Source of the DNA: Patagioenas fasciata
Taxonomy: Eukaryota; Chordata; Aves; Columbiformes; Columbidae
Length of the DNA stretch: 64,000 nucleotides
Direction: 5' to 3'
Assembly (NCBI RefSeq): GCF_037038585.1
Contig: NC_092522.1
Span: forward strand, 49,141,661-49,205,660
Part shown: one piece after another, positions 12,609-39,559 of the stretch
How the letters are laid out: every line of letters begins with the position of its first letter
Numbering within the stretch: the first letter of the stretch is position 1
The notes under the pieces: generated by a model
What the model saw: only the letters and a program-made list of their open reading frames with translations
Told to the model about the DNA's origin: nothing
Databases searched by the model: none
Translations under genes and position numbers: made by a program

Positions 12609-15600
12609 GCTGCATAATATCACCACGTTCAGGAGGCAGAGCAGTACTGGGAAAGTGTTAAATGCAGTTGCAGCTTATTTTAGAAACACTGCAACTCAAA
12701 ATCACAGCACCTCATGACCAGAGGACTCTTTTGCCAGTCAGGACCTCCCTCCACTAAGCACAGCTTAGTACTGCCAGCCTGTGTCCCACCAGCTTTCCCT
12801 CTAAGCTCATCTATGCACACAACAAAAACAAACATATTTCAGGCACTTCACAGTCTGTTTAGATTATTTAATGAAAGCAGATTTCAGAGGCAAGGATGTC
12901 ACTACAGACTGCATGTTTAAAGGTATGTAACAGTTCAGAGAGGAAAGTAAGCATATTAAAATTTGTCTTTGTTCGCCAAACCTGAACAAAAGGTTGCCCA
13001 TTATAATTCCAATGGCATGATGAACTGCCAGTAGCAGGCCTAGAAGTTGCAAACCAATATACTGCCAGCCAGCTGCACACAACTCCTGGTTGCATCCAAA
13101 AGCAGCTTCAAGCAGAGCCTACTGCAAGTATGTTGGCAGCAATGCGTCACCAGGGAGGCTGGGAAGCAGGGGACAGCTGAAGGGCACAGGTCCAGCGGAT
13201 TCAGTGGTTTTCCCTGACAGCCTGGTGTGTTATCGCTGACCCTCCTCCATCTGCACCAGCAAGGCCAGGAGAAAGGAAGATGAAGCCAGACCCCCTGGAG
13301 TGGGGGTTGACAGTTCCTGTTTTTAGGAGGAAGTTAGTTTTTCGAAGCCCACATTGGGCTTCTTCTATAACAGAGCAAATGGAGAGCAGGTGATCCATTC
13401 TGATGATCCTGGGCTGAAGACCCATCCAGAGGTGCTTCTCATTCTGCACTGACACAGGCATTGCCCAGACAAACAGTGTGTGTCTAGGCTATGCATGAAC
13501 ACGAGACATGGGAGCAGGTCCATGGGGCAGGGTCCAGCTGCACTGTCACTTGCAGCCCCAATCACAGCAAGGCATGGACATCATGGTACATTTTGGACAG
13601 GCCCCTGATTCAGCTGGCTGGGAGACAAGGACCTTGGGAGCATAAGATCATGCATTCACCGCTTCGTTATTTGTAACATGGGACATGACAAGACGAATTC
13701 CTCCTCGAGTGTGCAGCTCACACACTGGCCCAGACAGAGGGCACTGTTTGCTGAGCCATCCACATGAACCATGCAAGTTCACACCCCTGTACAAAGCCGG
13801 CCTTGATAGCTTTTGGGGTGCTGCATTCAAAGCAACTTAAGAGGCAGAACTGAATCAAGACTGCTGTATTGTGTCTACGGGGCTATTTACTTGAGAAAGA
13901 GGACCCAAATGATCAACCTTTTCATTAAATGTGAGGAGGGAGAACTGCTTTGAGCTTGAAAGGGGGAACACTCACATGGCCTCGAGTGTTCCTGAATAAT
14001 CTATTAACAAATTTTCTAGTTCAGGTATGTGGTACTAAAAATATCAAACTCCTCAGCCATTCCCTATTGTTAAAAGTGAACAAATGCAGACATTTACATC
14101 CCTTTATTGCTATTTCACCAACAGAGCAGTTAATCGGTGACACCATGAGGCTAACTTCACAAAATACAGGCGTCACACAAACCTCTGTGTTGTAGACACT
14201 GTCAATGAGTACTGTACTTTCATAATCTGTCCCAAATTTCTTTTACATTCATTTTTCTGAGCCTCTCTTGACATGCTGAAATAAGTATTTAGGCCACTTC
14301 ACTATATTTACATAATTCTTACAAAATTAAATCACTGGTTTTGAAAGCTTTGGCCTAGGGTCTTATTTCCTTTAAAATCTTTTTTTGTTTCTATTCTTTG
14401 CATTTCTTTTTTAGATACAGGCCTTCCATATACCTTTATGCTAGTAAAAGTGTATTCATATGTTTCCCTGAACAAAACACCTGAAAATATTATATCAAGT
14501 TCTGCGAGACAAAAAGAGATGGTACCCAACCCCACATCAGGGCAAATCAGGGCAAGTCCGTACCTCCACATTATAGAATAAAGCTATCCTAAAATGAGAT
14601 TATCCCAGCTTCTGGTGATTCTCCACAAATACCAGGTTGCACAGTGTGGCTGCCTTCTCCCTACTAGCGGTGCAGAGAGCACGTCAAAATAAAAAGCAGA
14701 TAGCTAGCATGCAGCATGTCGGACTCTTGCTACCACCAGCTGCCAGTACCATAGTGTAGCTTGTGGGCTTCATATTTATTCTGGGAAAAGTTCACCATAG
14801 GACAAGATAAAGGAGTTCAATTACAGCACCAATGTACCTTTGCAGTCACCTTCTTCACCAGCTCCCATCACTGTGGGCTAACAGCTGAGGGATGAGCCTA
14901 CGATTTTAGAAGTATCCAACCCATAAATTTCTATGCATAATTGCAACTACATTAATTGACAACCACCTTCCTAGGTTGAGGGCAGCTTCTGTGCAAGCTG
15001 AAGATGACAGTGTTCGGATGATGTCAGTTGCTTTCAGATTAAGTCAGCTGGCCAATGACACTGCCTACAAGCAGGTCATGGAAATCTCAGAGGCTTCTCA
15101 GAGCATCACTCACCCATCTTCATATTTCAGTTGCGTTGCTGGAAACAAATTAATTGCTGGTTCAAATCGAAATGAAGCCTGCAGCTTCCAGATACACTGG
15201 CCGCTTTCCATATTGAGCACACAAGGCACAGAGAAGTGCGGCAGAACACGTTATTGCCCATTTTACCCCAGTCTCTCAGGTTGGATTGCGTGCCACACAG
15301 CCACAACTAACAGAGAAAACACACAGCAGTGCCAGGCTACTGCCGTGCTTTTCACCGACAGCCGTGTGGTGCCACCTTCAGACCAAACCAAGCAGGACAG
15401 GCCCTGTCATGCCCCTTCCCTCCTTCACCTGCACTCCAGCTCCAGCCACAACCACCTGAATCCGAAACATGGTCCGACTTCAGATTCAGACTGAACTTTG
15501 TTGCCCTACAGTACGGCAAAGGGAAACTGAAGGTTCTGCCCCCTTTCGGTGCTAGGTTATTAAAAGCCCTGTCCAAATCTGAAAAGTTCTAAGTCAGGCT

Positions 15601-15612
15601 ATTTTATTTTGG

Positions 15613-15632
15613 AAAAAAAAAAAAAAAAAAAA
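15613..15632. repeat. Poly(A) run, 20 bases
   Basis: Twenty consecutive A followed by GAGAGAG. I see no processed gene sequence upstream of it and no target-site duplication, so it is listed as a simple repeat rather than a retrocopy tail. Confidence 0.8.
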
Positions 15633-18278
15633 GAGAGAGCCTTCACAAAATACCCCATCCTGAGTCTGGCTCTGAGGAGAGTGGGTCCTCTTCCATTCCT
15701 ATGGCGTGAGGCACTAATATTATGGTGCACTGGTAAGTAAAAGCTAGTAAAAAATGGGATTAGCATTTTTAGAGAAACCTTACTATGATCCTCTGAGCAG
15801 CAATTTTACAATAACAGCCAACTATAGGCACAATAATTATAGTGAAACTAATCTGAGTAACAGATAATAGCATTTAAATGCCTGGTCTGCAGATAAAATT
15901 TGACATATCTGTTTTTACATGGACCAGGAGTTTCTAGCAGATGTAAACAACAGAGACCATAAATCAGAAGATGAATCAAACATTTCAATTTGAGTTTTGT
16001 TTTCACCTTCATACTCATATTCTAGCTGTTCACCTTTTGATTATTCAGAAATAATATTATTATTAACTTACAGGACCCTATATTCTCAAATTACTGAGGT
16101 ATCAGCTTTATATTTTCTAACCTAGTGTAAGCTTTATTCCTCAGTTTTACTCTTTGTTCTAATTTCATCTTCAAAGCAGAAATACTGAAACATCAAATCC
16201 TATTAATCTCTCACGTTATCCTGTCTTTGCTTTACCATTCTTCAAACCTCCATCTTCCTCTTCAGTATTACTAATAGGTTTTACAGAAAGCTTTACAGTT
16301 TTCATGTATTTTACTGGCATGTACACATAAACTGAGAGTGGTTGGAGGCAGAGCAGTGTGGCATTAGCACAATGACATATTCATTAAATATAACCTCCCT
16401 GTATGTAAGCCCATCTTGCAAGATACACAGAATAAAAAACAAGATCTGACAAGACTAATTTGCCTCTGAGCCTAAAGTACTGTTTATACAGTGAAAAAGT
16501 CTAAATCTCCATGTTCTCTTATTGATATAATATGACATATTTTTAGTAATCTGGTGAAATCTGTCTACTTCCGTGTTAACTAATCCTTAGGGATTTTTCT
16601 GTTAATGTTTTTGGATTGGTTGGTTGGTTGTTTTTAGCAAAAATAACCAACATTAGATCAAATTTCTTTAAGGCCCAACCTAAGCCTCAAAACACACCAT
16701 TTCGAGGAAAAACACTTCAGCCACAAAGCTCTCATCTGCAACATACTGGGATCCGTGCAGCTCACATGAAGACCCGTCAGCTTCCACCAGCATTCTGAAG
16801 AGCAGATACCCCAGATAAATGCTCATATATGACATTTTAGACCTCAATATCCTCTGTGCATCAGGGCTATGATAACTTTGGGAACCTGTGTATATAACCT
16901 GTAATGACTGTTAATAGTATTAACTCATTAAGTAGTTGGTTCTTTGAAAACTGTAGCAAGTTTCTTTGTCCATATGTATCCACAACACCAAGAATAATCA
17001 GCAGATTCTCTGAGGGGTTCTTTGTGCTGGCTCAACGTGTCTTCTTTCACTGATTAGAGATAGGAACTTAAAAGCTGACCTTTGACCAGCAGAAGACTTG
17101 GTAAGGACATGGCTGGGACAGGCAGATGCAGTTTTTCCTACAGCCTGGGAGATGATGAAGAAGTGGAAAGAATGGGAAGTTGGGAGCAACGAGATTAAAA
17201 AGCCAGAAATAACAGAGGAGCATTTTTTTAAAGGGTTGGCAGAAAGAACATGGAGGACACACAGGAAGTGTTATCTGAGGAGGGAAAAGATAGACAGGCT
17301 GTTGTGGCCGACTCCTGGTGCCTCTTGTGGCCAGACTAACCAAGACCACAGGGAAGTTAGTAAGACATCAAATCAAGAATAATACAAATGAGGTGCTATT
17401 GTACTCAGGAAGTTTATTTAGTCAGTTTATCTGACTTCCCTTGGGGTTTATCTTGCAGGTATGAAAAGCAATGGTGAAGTCAGGGCTCTGAAAAAAATAT
17501 CATGCTTGATAGCTCATATATGTGACATCCCTCAAAGATATTTACAGCAAAAGGTCCAGCCTTTGGCTGAAATGCTGGTATTTGGGAGCGTGGGGAGGAC
17601 GGTATTTCAAATAATCTGGAGCAGACATTTTAGAAGTAAAGCTGGACAGTGGGGTACAGTTTTCAGGAGGAACTGTCACCAAGAGGTTCTGCACCAGGAA
17701 AAAAATGTTTGCATGCTCACTAGCACGAAAAGTCCAACTGGAATTGGCTCAGATTCTAGACCTGCTACATTTCCCAGGCAGAGCGGAGGGACACTGCTCC
17801 ATCACACCAACACCACCAGCGCAGACACCGGAGCCGCACGGGCTTCTCTGGACGAGGGAGGTTTCTCCCCACACGGCCGGTCCCGGCCCCTGGAGCAGTG
17901 CGGGGTGTCACGTGGGCCGGGCTCTGGCCCCCGCCCCGCCCCGCCCCAGCGGTCCCGCAGCCCCATGGCACGGCACGGCACGGCACGTGCGCCTTGTTTT
18001 GGTGACGGCCCCCGCGGGGAGGCGGGACTGCCGGCCGCCAGCCCGCCGCGCCTGCGCAAGAAAGGCGGGGCCTCTCCCTCTTCCTGCTCCGCGCAGCCGG
18101 CGGCGGGTGAGGCGGTTCGGGTGCGCCTGCGCAGCTGCGGCCGTTGGCGGCGGCGCTGAGGTGGCCCGGGCGCCCGTGGCTGCTTCGCTTTCCTGCCGGC
18201 CCGGCCGCTCGGCTCTGCCGGTCAGCCCCGTCCGCGCGCAGGGGAGCAGAGGAGGTGGAGGGGCTCGCCGCTCCTGAA

Positions 18279-34183
<15,905 letters not shown>

Positions 34184-34228
34184 AGAAACAAAACACAAAA
34201 TCCCAAATACTTACTTTAGATACAGAAG

Positions 34229-35548
34229 GTAAGGTTACAAAAAGGGTGTTGCGTAAATTACCATATCTCATAAACGTGCTCTATCAAATGCTTGGCTTTT
34301 TCACAGCTAGCCTGTAAAACAGCATAAGATCTAGTGAAATAATGCACAGTAGAATGGATTCATTTTTTTATACTTTGACTTTTCTTCTCGTGTCTGCCCA
34401 CTAAAGCAAGACTAGTGCTCTTACTGAAGTATTTCCAGATCTTTGCTTACTCTGAGTAATGCTGTGGAAAACATTTTAAAATTCTGTATTATTGAAATGC
34501 ATTATAGCCCTAATAGTTACCTAATGCATTGTAGAGAAAGTGAGTCATTTCTGTTGTATTGTGGACAAATATTGCTAGAAATGAGAATTCACAAAATGTA
34601 TGGTACAATATCTTGTCCAAAGCTATTATGTAGACTTTTCTGAAAATATGAAGTTCAAAGGCTGAGATTTGAAAACTAAAGATAATACTGGGTTTTAAAT
34701 TTCAGCCTTTTTTTTTTTTTTCCCTTACTAAAAGCAGCCTGAGGTTGCTCTGATTCCTGTCTGCTATGAGCAGAAGTGTAAACAAGAGAACAGTAGTATT
34801 TGCTGCTTGAGCAGTGTTGCAATCAAAAGTAGCTCTTCTAGGGCTGCTGCAGCCTATGGAATGTGTGTGCAGTCTTCTAAAAGTCTTCCAAAGGCATTCT
34901 TCAGGGAAAGCGAGGAACAGATTTTTCCCCTTAGCAGTCATAGGGGAAGAGATTAAAAAGTCAGATAACCTACTCTGAAGAACAGCTTGGTGGTTAGTCT
35001 GTCTTAGAAACAGTTGTCTCTAAGATACCTTTCAATATTCATGGACTTTACTTAACTCCTTGCAGTATGTAAGCAGCTCTTAGGACAGTCCTTTCTCCCT
35101 GTGTAGTTAATTATTTTGATACAATGAATCCTTATTTCTCTAATACGAGGACAGTGATAACAAATTAAATAAGTACTGCAGGCATAGTTACTGCATCACT
35201 TTTACTGTATTCATTTTTTTATCAGTGTAAGCAATGCTCACCAGCAGAAGCTTTACAGAATGTGAAATAAGGCAGCATACTATTCTACATTCTCATATTT
35301 TGTTTTGTATTCTGGGAGCTTAGCTCGCAATTAAAGCTCACAATTTTAAATAATGTGTAGGAATCCTTGAACACCTTTCCTCTGTTTTCCTCCTATAAAA
35401 TACCATTCTTCAACTAAGAAGCTACTGGAAAAAGACATTAATTAAGTTGAGCTCTACAGGAGTGAATATTTATTGAACTTCTTTCAGAAGCTGAGCTTTC
35501 AGATCGATCAGATGTAGATAATTGACAGAGTTCTTGTGTATTTTACAG
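34229..35548 (+). other. RAB4A: Probable 3'-UTR intron of RAB4A
   Basis: A near-perfect donor (AAG|GTAAGG) lies 45 nt after the stop codon. A good acceptor, 'ttcttgtgtattttacag', ends at 35548. Human RAB4A is, as I recall, an eight-exon gene, while only seven coding exons are present here, which fits a noncoding last exon. If not spliced, this stretch is simply 3' UTR. Confidence 0.4.
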
Positions 35549-38364
35549 CTGTCCTTACAAATGGCATTTGAAGAAACAGAAAAGCTTGGAGGCTATGCAG
35601 TTTTTAAAAACATCTTTCCACTATCTACAAAGAGAGCAGTCTACTCTGACAGAAGAGTGTCCCATGTGCTGTGGGGCAGGAATGTTCACATGACACAAAA
35701 GTCTGCAAAGTGAACTCGATAATTTGGTGGACAATATTGAAACTCATGCCTGTATGTAAACATTTTCTGTTACCTATTTTTTGTTCTTTCACCTCCAGTT
35801 TAAAGCATTGCTATATACTGTAAATAATGTAACAGTAAATTTACAAAGCATGGTATACTTACGTATGCTGATAGAATGTTGCACTACAAGCAGTTTCATA
35901 TTTTATTTTTTTATCATACAAACAAATTTAACTGAGGTAGGCTTTGTCATGTTTGTTGCACAACAGTTTATATTTATGACCTGAATTGTAAAACCACTGG
36001 CACTGTCAGTGATGGCTTGTTGTTTTATTTTTTCCTACTTAGTTTGCCACATTCTAGCAAGCTGTTGACATGACTTATTCTCATCATATCATTAGGACCC
36101 ATACTTATGTCTACTAATATGTCAAGTTGGAAAAGTGATTTTTATTTATGTTCACATGTCCTATTTTATTGTGGTTCTTAACCAAGTTCTGAAGGTCTTT
36201 TGTCAAACTTCAAAAGTTTAGAAAAAATACTTTTAAGCTTCTCAAATGGCTATTAACTGACTTTTAGATTTTTTTTCTTGATCTTGATGTTTTGTATAGC
36301 ACTGACATCATGAAGGTTGGAATGTATATGTGAACAGAACTGTGCATATTCTGTGTGTGCTGTAATGCTAGGGCAGGGGCATGGGCTTATGGAGAATTAT
36401 GTCGGTAGGATTTCTCCCAACCTCTTATCACAAGCAGAGCAATTGGCTGTGGAAATATGATCTCTGAAGCATACCTGGGAGGTATGAACTGAACCCAGAT
36501 GGGTGGTTCTGAAGTATCCTGCTGTGAGCTTTATGTGCGTGCACTATATGGAATGCTGTCCACATTGCTCCCAGGAGACTTGTGTGATGGAAGGAAAGAA
36601 ACAAGTGTACTACTTATTCCTATGAAGCTCAAGGGGGATTTCAGCCTTGGTACTTGTTTGGTTGGGTTTTTTTTATTTGTTCTGTGTTAAAACACACAGT
36701 TCAGACCTTCCTGCCCTCTTTCTATTGTGGGGAAGATGCGTGGGGCAATAGATTAGGAATCCTGTCCTCATTCCACAGCTGGAGATGGAAGAGACTTGCA
36801 GAGGGTCCAAGAGAGTAGACTGAACCACAAGTATTGCATATCATTTTTACAGTGCCATGACAACTGATCAGGTAAGAGACTCATGCCTCTTGTTTTGCCA
36901 GATAAGGAGCTGCAGAACTACGCTAGCTGAATTCAACCAGTTCAGGGGGGCAGTTTCACTTGCAGGGATGGAAAGCACCAGTGACATCTCCTTGGAAGTG
37001 CAAACAAACTAATGCAGTATTGAAACTCCAAGGTCAAACATGCTTTGTTATTTTCTATGTATGAATCTTTTCTGTTTAAGGATTACTTGTCAAATGCATG
37101 TTTAAAAACTAAACCAGAAAACTGAACTAGTCCTGTAATTTAGAGGGTAGCTAAAGCACAAGAGCAAAGCAAGAACATTACACAGAGGTATAGCATCATT
37201 CATGGAATTAGAATTGTATTTGAAACTGGTCCCTTTGTCCTTAAAAAGTCTAAGTTTAGTTTTAAAAAAGGTGTTGGGTCAAAAGAGGTTTTGTTGTATC
37301 TCTCTCCCATATATTTTGTTATATTTAGGATTGGATTTGTTACAGAAATTATAAGAATTATTCCCGAGGAGTATTTTCTTCCTTGTAAGTGTGTAAAGTA
37401 TTTTTGAAGCAGCTTAACTGTGCATTTATAAGAACAAAGAACTCTAAAGAAACTTACTTGTCTTAATCCTCACTCAATTTATCTTGGCTTCCAGTACTCA
37501 AAACTGAAAGTAATTACCAAAAGCGAGTCCTCTGAAGTAGATGTTGGCTGCAGTTGTCTCTTCCACCAGTCCAAATGGTATATTATTATAATAAGTGGGA
37601 TGTGTTGTTTTTCTGCCAGAATTAGGGAGGGTGCTGGTTCCAAAACCCCAAGCCAGGGCTGGAGTTCTGGGAAAAGCCTGAGGTATGGGGGAGTCTGTTT
37701 CCCCCCCCTCACCACAATCTAATCAGTTTCCTTGGTACACTGACAGAAGTGAAGGCTGAGCACACTCCTAGCTGGGACATAGCACAAGTAAAACTGAAGG
37801 TCTCTCTCCTTCCACTGTTACAACAGTTAAAGTGGTGTTGACTGTTGATCAAAATTTTCCATTATTACAGTAGCAGCTGAAAGGCATGGGGTACTGTTAC
37901 TTAGTTCTGTTGCTTTAAAACAGAAATTTTAGGGGTTTAGCAGGGATTTTCTCATCCTTTCTCTCCTTTTCACTTTACATATAAGACTGGCCTCTTTTGC
38001 TTACTTGGTTCTTATGATCATTGTGGTCAAGTGTCTGTGGTAAAAAAGCAGTGAGTTTTAGTCTTTGTTTAACCAACTGTCTTAAGCTGTCCCCTTCCTA
38101 CCTGGAAGGAAATAATAGTGTCAGTATAAGGGGTTTTGACAAGTTTATATTTTTTTTTTTAATGTATACTCCTACTGTATACACATTAACCAGGTATGTC
38201 TTTTATAGTATTGCAACCTTTTATGCTGCATATCTCACTGACATTTTAAAAAGAAACTTTCTAAAATGGCAACTGCTGAGGGACATTCTGTTGGAAGGAA
38301 TAGCTCTCACCAGTGCAAGCTACTTTGTTTACTATTTTTCCTCAGAGTGTTTTTTATTTCTGAA

Positions 38365-38370
38365 AATAAA
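38365..38370 (+). terminator. RAB4A: Candidate RAB4A poly(A) signal (AATAAA)
   Basis: Canonical hexamer in the predicted terminal exon. The first of three, so it would give the shortest 3' UTR. Confidence 0.4.
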
Positions 38371-38675
38371 AATGTCATAACAGCCCTGGAGTAAATTTTA
38401 AGCTCTGTCACTGTAGTTCAAACAGCAAACCAGTAAGTGATAAATAAGTTAAATTATCTATGTTTTTAGTGTAAAAGTCTTTCTTTACCAAAGCAAGATG
38501 GCCTAGAATTTTACATGGAATAATACTGCATACCTATATCCTATGATTTATTGGATGTGGAGCTTTAGCTGTTCTGACCTCTAAAAGATTTAAATGTCTT
38601 ATTAAAGCCTATGTCTTGCCTTTTAATGAGTCTGTTGGCCTACACTATTTCATTTAATGCCTGTATCTAGCACCA

Positions 38676-38681
38676 AATAAA
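38676..38681 (+). terminator. RAB4A: Candidate RAB4A poly(A) signal (AATAAA)
   Basis: Canonical hexamer followed by T-rich sequence ('cttgattttctagatgtctt') that could serve as a downstream element. Confidence 0.45.
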
Positions 38682-39087
38682 GAACCTCTCTTGATTTTCT
38701 AGATGTCTTACAGCACATTCTATTTACTTGTACAAGTTTTGCCTGCTAAGTGAAGTCCATAATGAACCTTAGATTGTCTTGAAAAAACACTTCAGCTACA
38801 TTCACTGGGTAGTCAGTATGTGGCTGGGAAAACAGCAACTGCTAAAGGAGCTGGAGTGCCTCAGTATCCCCCAGGAGCCCTTCACTGCACTCTGGTGGCA
38901 GTTAGAGAGGAGCAAAAGATTGTTTTCAGTCTGGCTGTGGCTGCAGAGGTGCATTTGGCATCCTTGTGGTGCTCTGCACTAGGCTACAGAACCTGGACAC
39001 TGTGACCTCAGAAGCTAAAGCAAAGGGGAAGATTAGGAAATTTAGATTGAATTCACATTTGACCAGTCTCATCTATTCTTTGTATTC

Positions 39088-39093
39088 AATAAA
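39088..39093 (+). terminator. RAB4A: Candidate distal RAB4A poly(A) signal (AATAAA)
   Basis: Canonical hexamer. The last good plus-strand signal before the predicted CCSAP end, apart from another AATAAA at 39251. Confidence 0.4.
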
Positions 39094-39559
39094 GTACCTT
39101 ATGGCTCAAAAGTATACAGCTCCCACAAGTCCTTAAATGAATGCTATATAGAAACCTGGTTACTCTGTGCAACTCACTAATTTGCATCATTTTCTATATG
39201 CTAAAAGAATTAACACTACAAAAATCTCAAATACATTGTAATCCACAGAGAATAAACACACCAGATCTCTCTCATTTACTGTAAAACTTCAGTGTAGCCA
39301 TCCTTTCGTATTATAACTTAACCTTTCCTATTTGCAAGATTATACTTGTTCTTAGTGATGCAGCTTCCTGTTTTTTTCCCATGTTACCTGCTTTTTCTAG
39401 AGGTCTAAATTAAGATTACTGAGTTTCAGCATGCATTGCATTTCAGGCAGCTATTATATTTTAGGCTCTTTTTCCCTTGTTAGTGATAGAAAAAGCCAGT
39501 CAGATAGGGAAAGGGTATTAAGACTATAGAGGAGAGTTACAGGAAGAACACAAGACAAG

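Larger units (their letters stand above)
9321..17790. other. Left flank adjoining RAB4A, no gene recognised
   Basis: The longest frame is 172 codons (14976-15494), without a domain or splice support, and is best taken as chance. Visible structure is limited to the 12-bp hairpin at 12.58 kb, short A-tracts and an A20 run at 15613-15632. The sequence just before the CpG island (17.0-17.8 kb) shows no exon I can support. RAB4A 5'-UTR or divergent noncoding transcription could start within 17.8-18.28 kb. Confidence 0.5.
35549..39110 (+). other. RAB4A: Probable terminal 3'-UTR exon region of RAB4A
   Basis: Starts after the acceptor at 35548 and holds AT-rich, repeat-free sequence with many stops in all frames, as expected for a 3' UTR. 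Three AATAAA signals, at 38365, 38676 and 39088, give alternative ends. The human locus SPHAR was described from within the RAB4A 3' region. The short frame at 35522-35713 here overlaps the acceptor and has no support as a protein. Confidence 0.45.

Noticed and set aside
14976-15494. 172-codon plus-strand frame in the left flank
   Set aside because: No domain, no splice partners and no convincing promoter. Treated as chance.
17461-18159. 232-codon plus-strand open frame running into the RAB4A CpG island
   Set aside because: Its second half is Arg/Pro/Ala-rich sequence typical of frames opened by high GC. There is no domain, and three other frames are open over the same stretch. No splice or family support.
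35522-35713. 63-codon frame at the start of the predicted 3'-UTR exon, considered as an SPHAR-like protein
   Set aside because: It begins before the splice acceptor, so it would be cut by splicing. I cannot confirm similarity to human SPHAR, whose status as a protein is itself doubtful.
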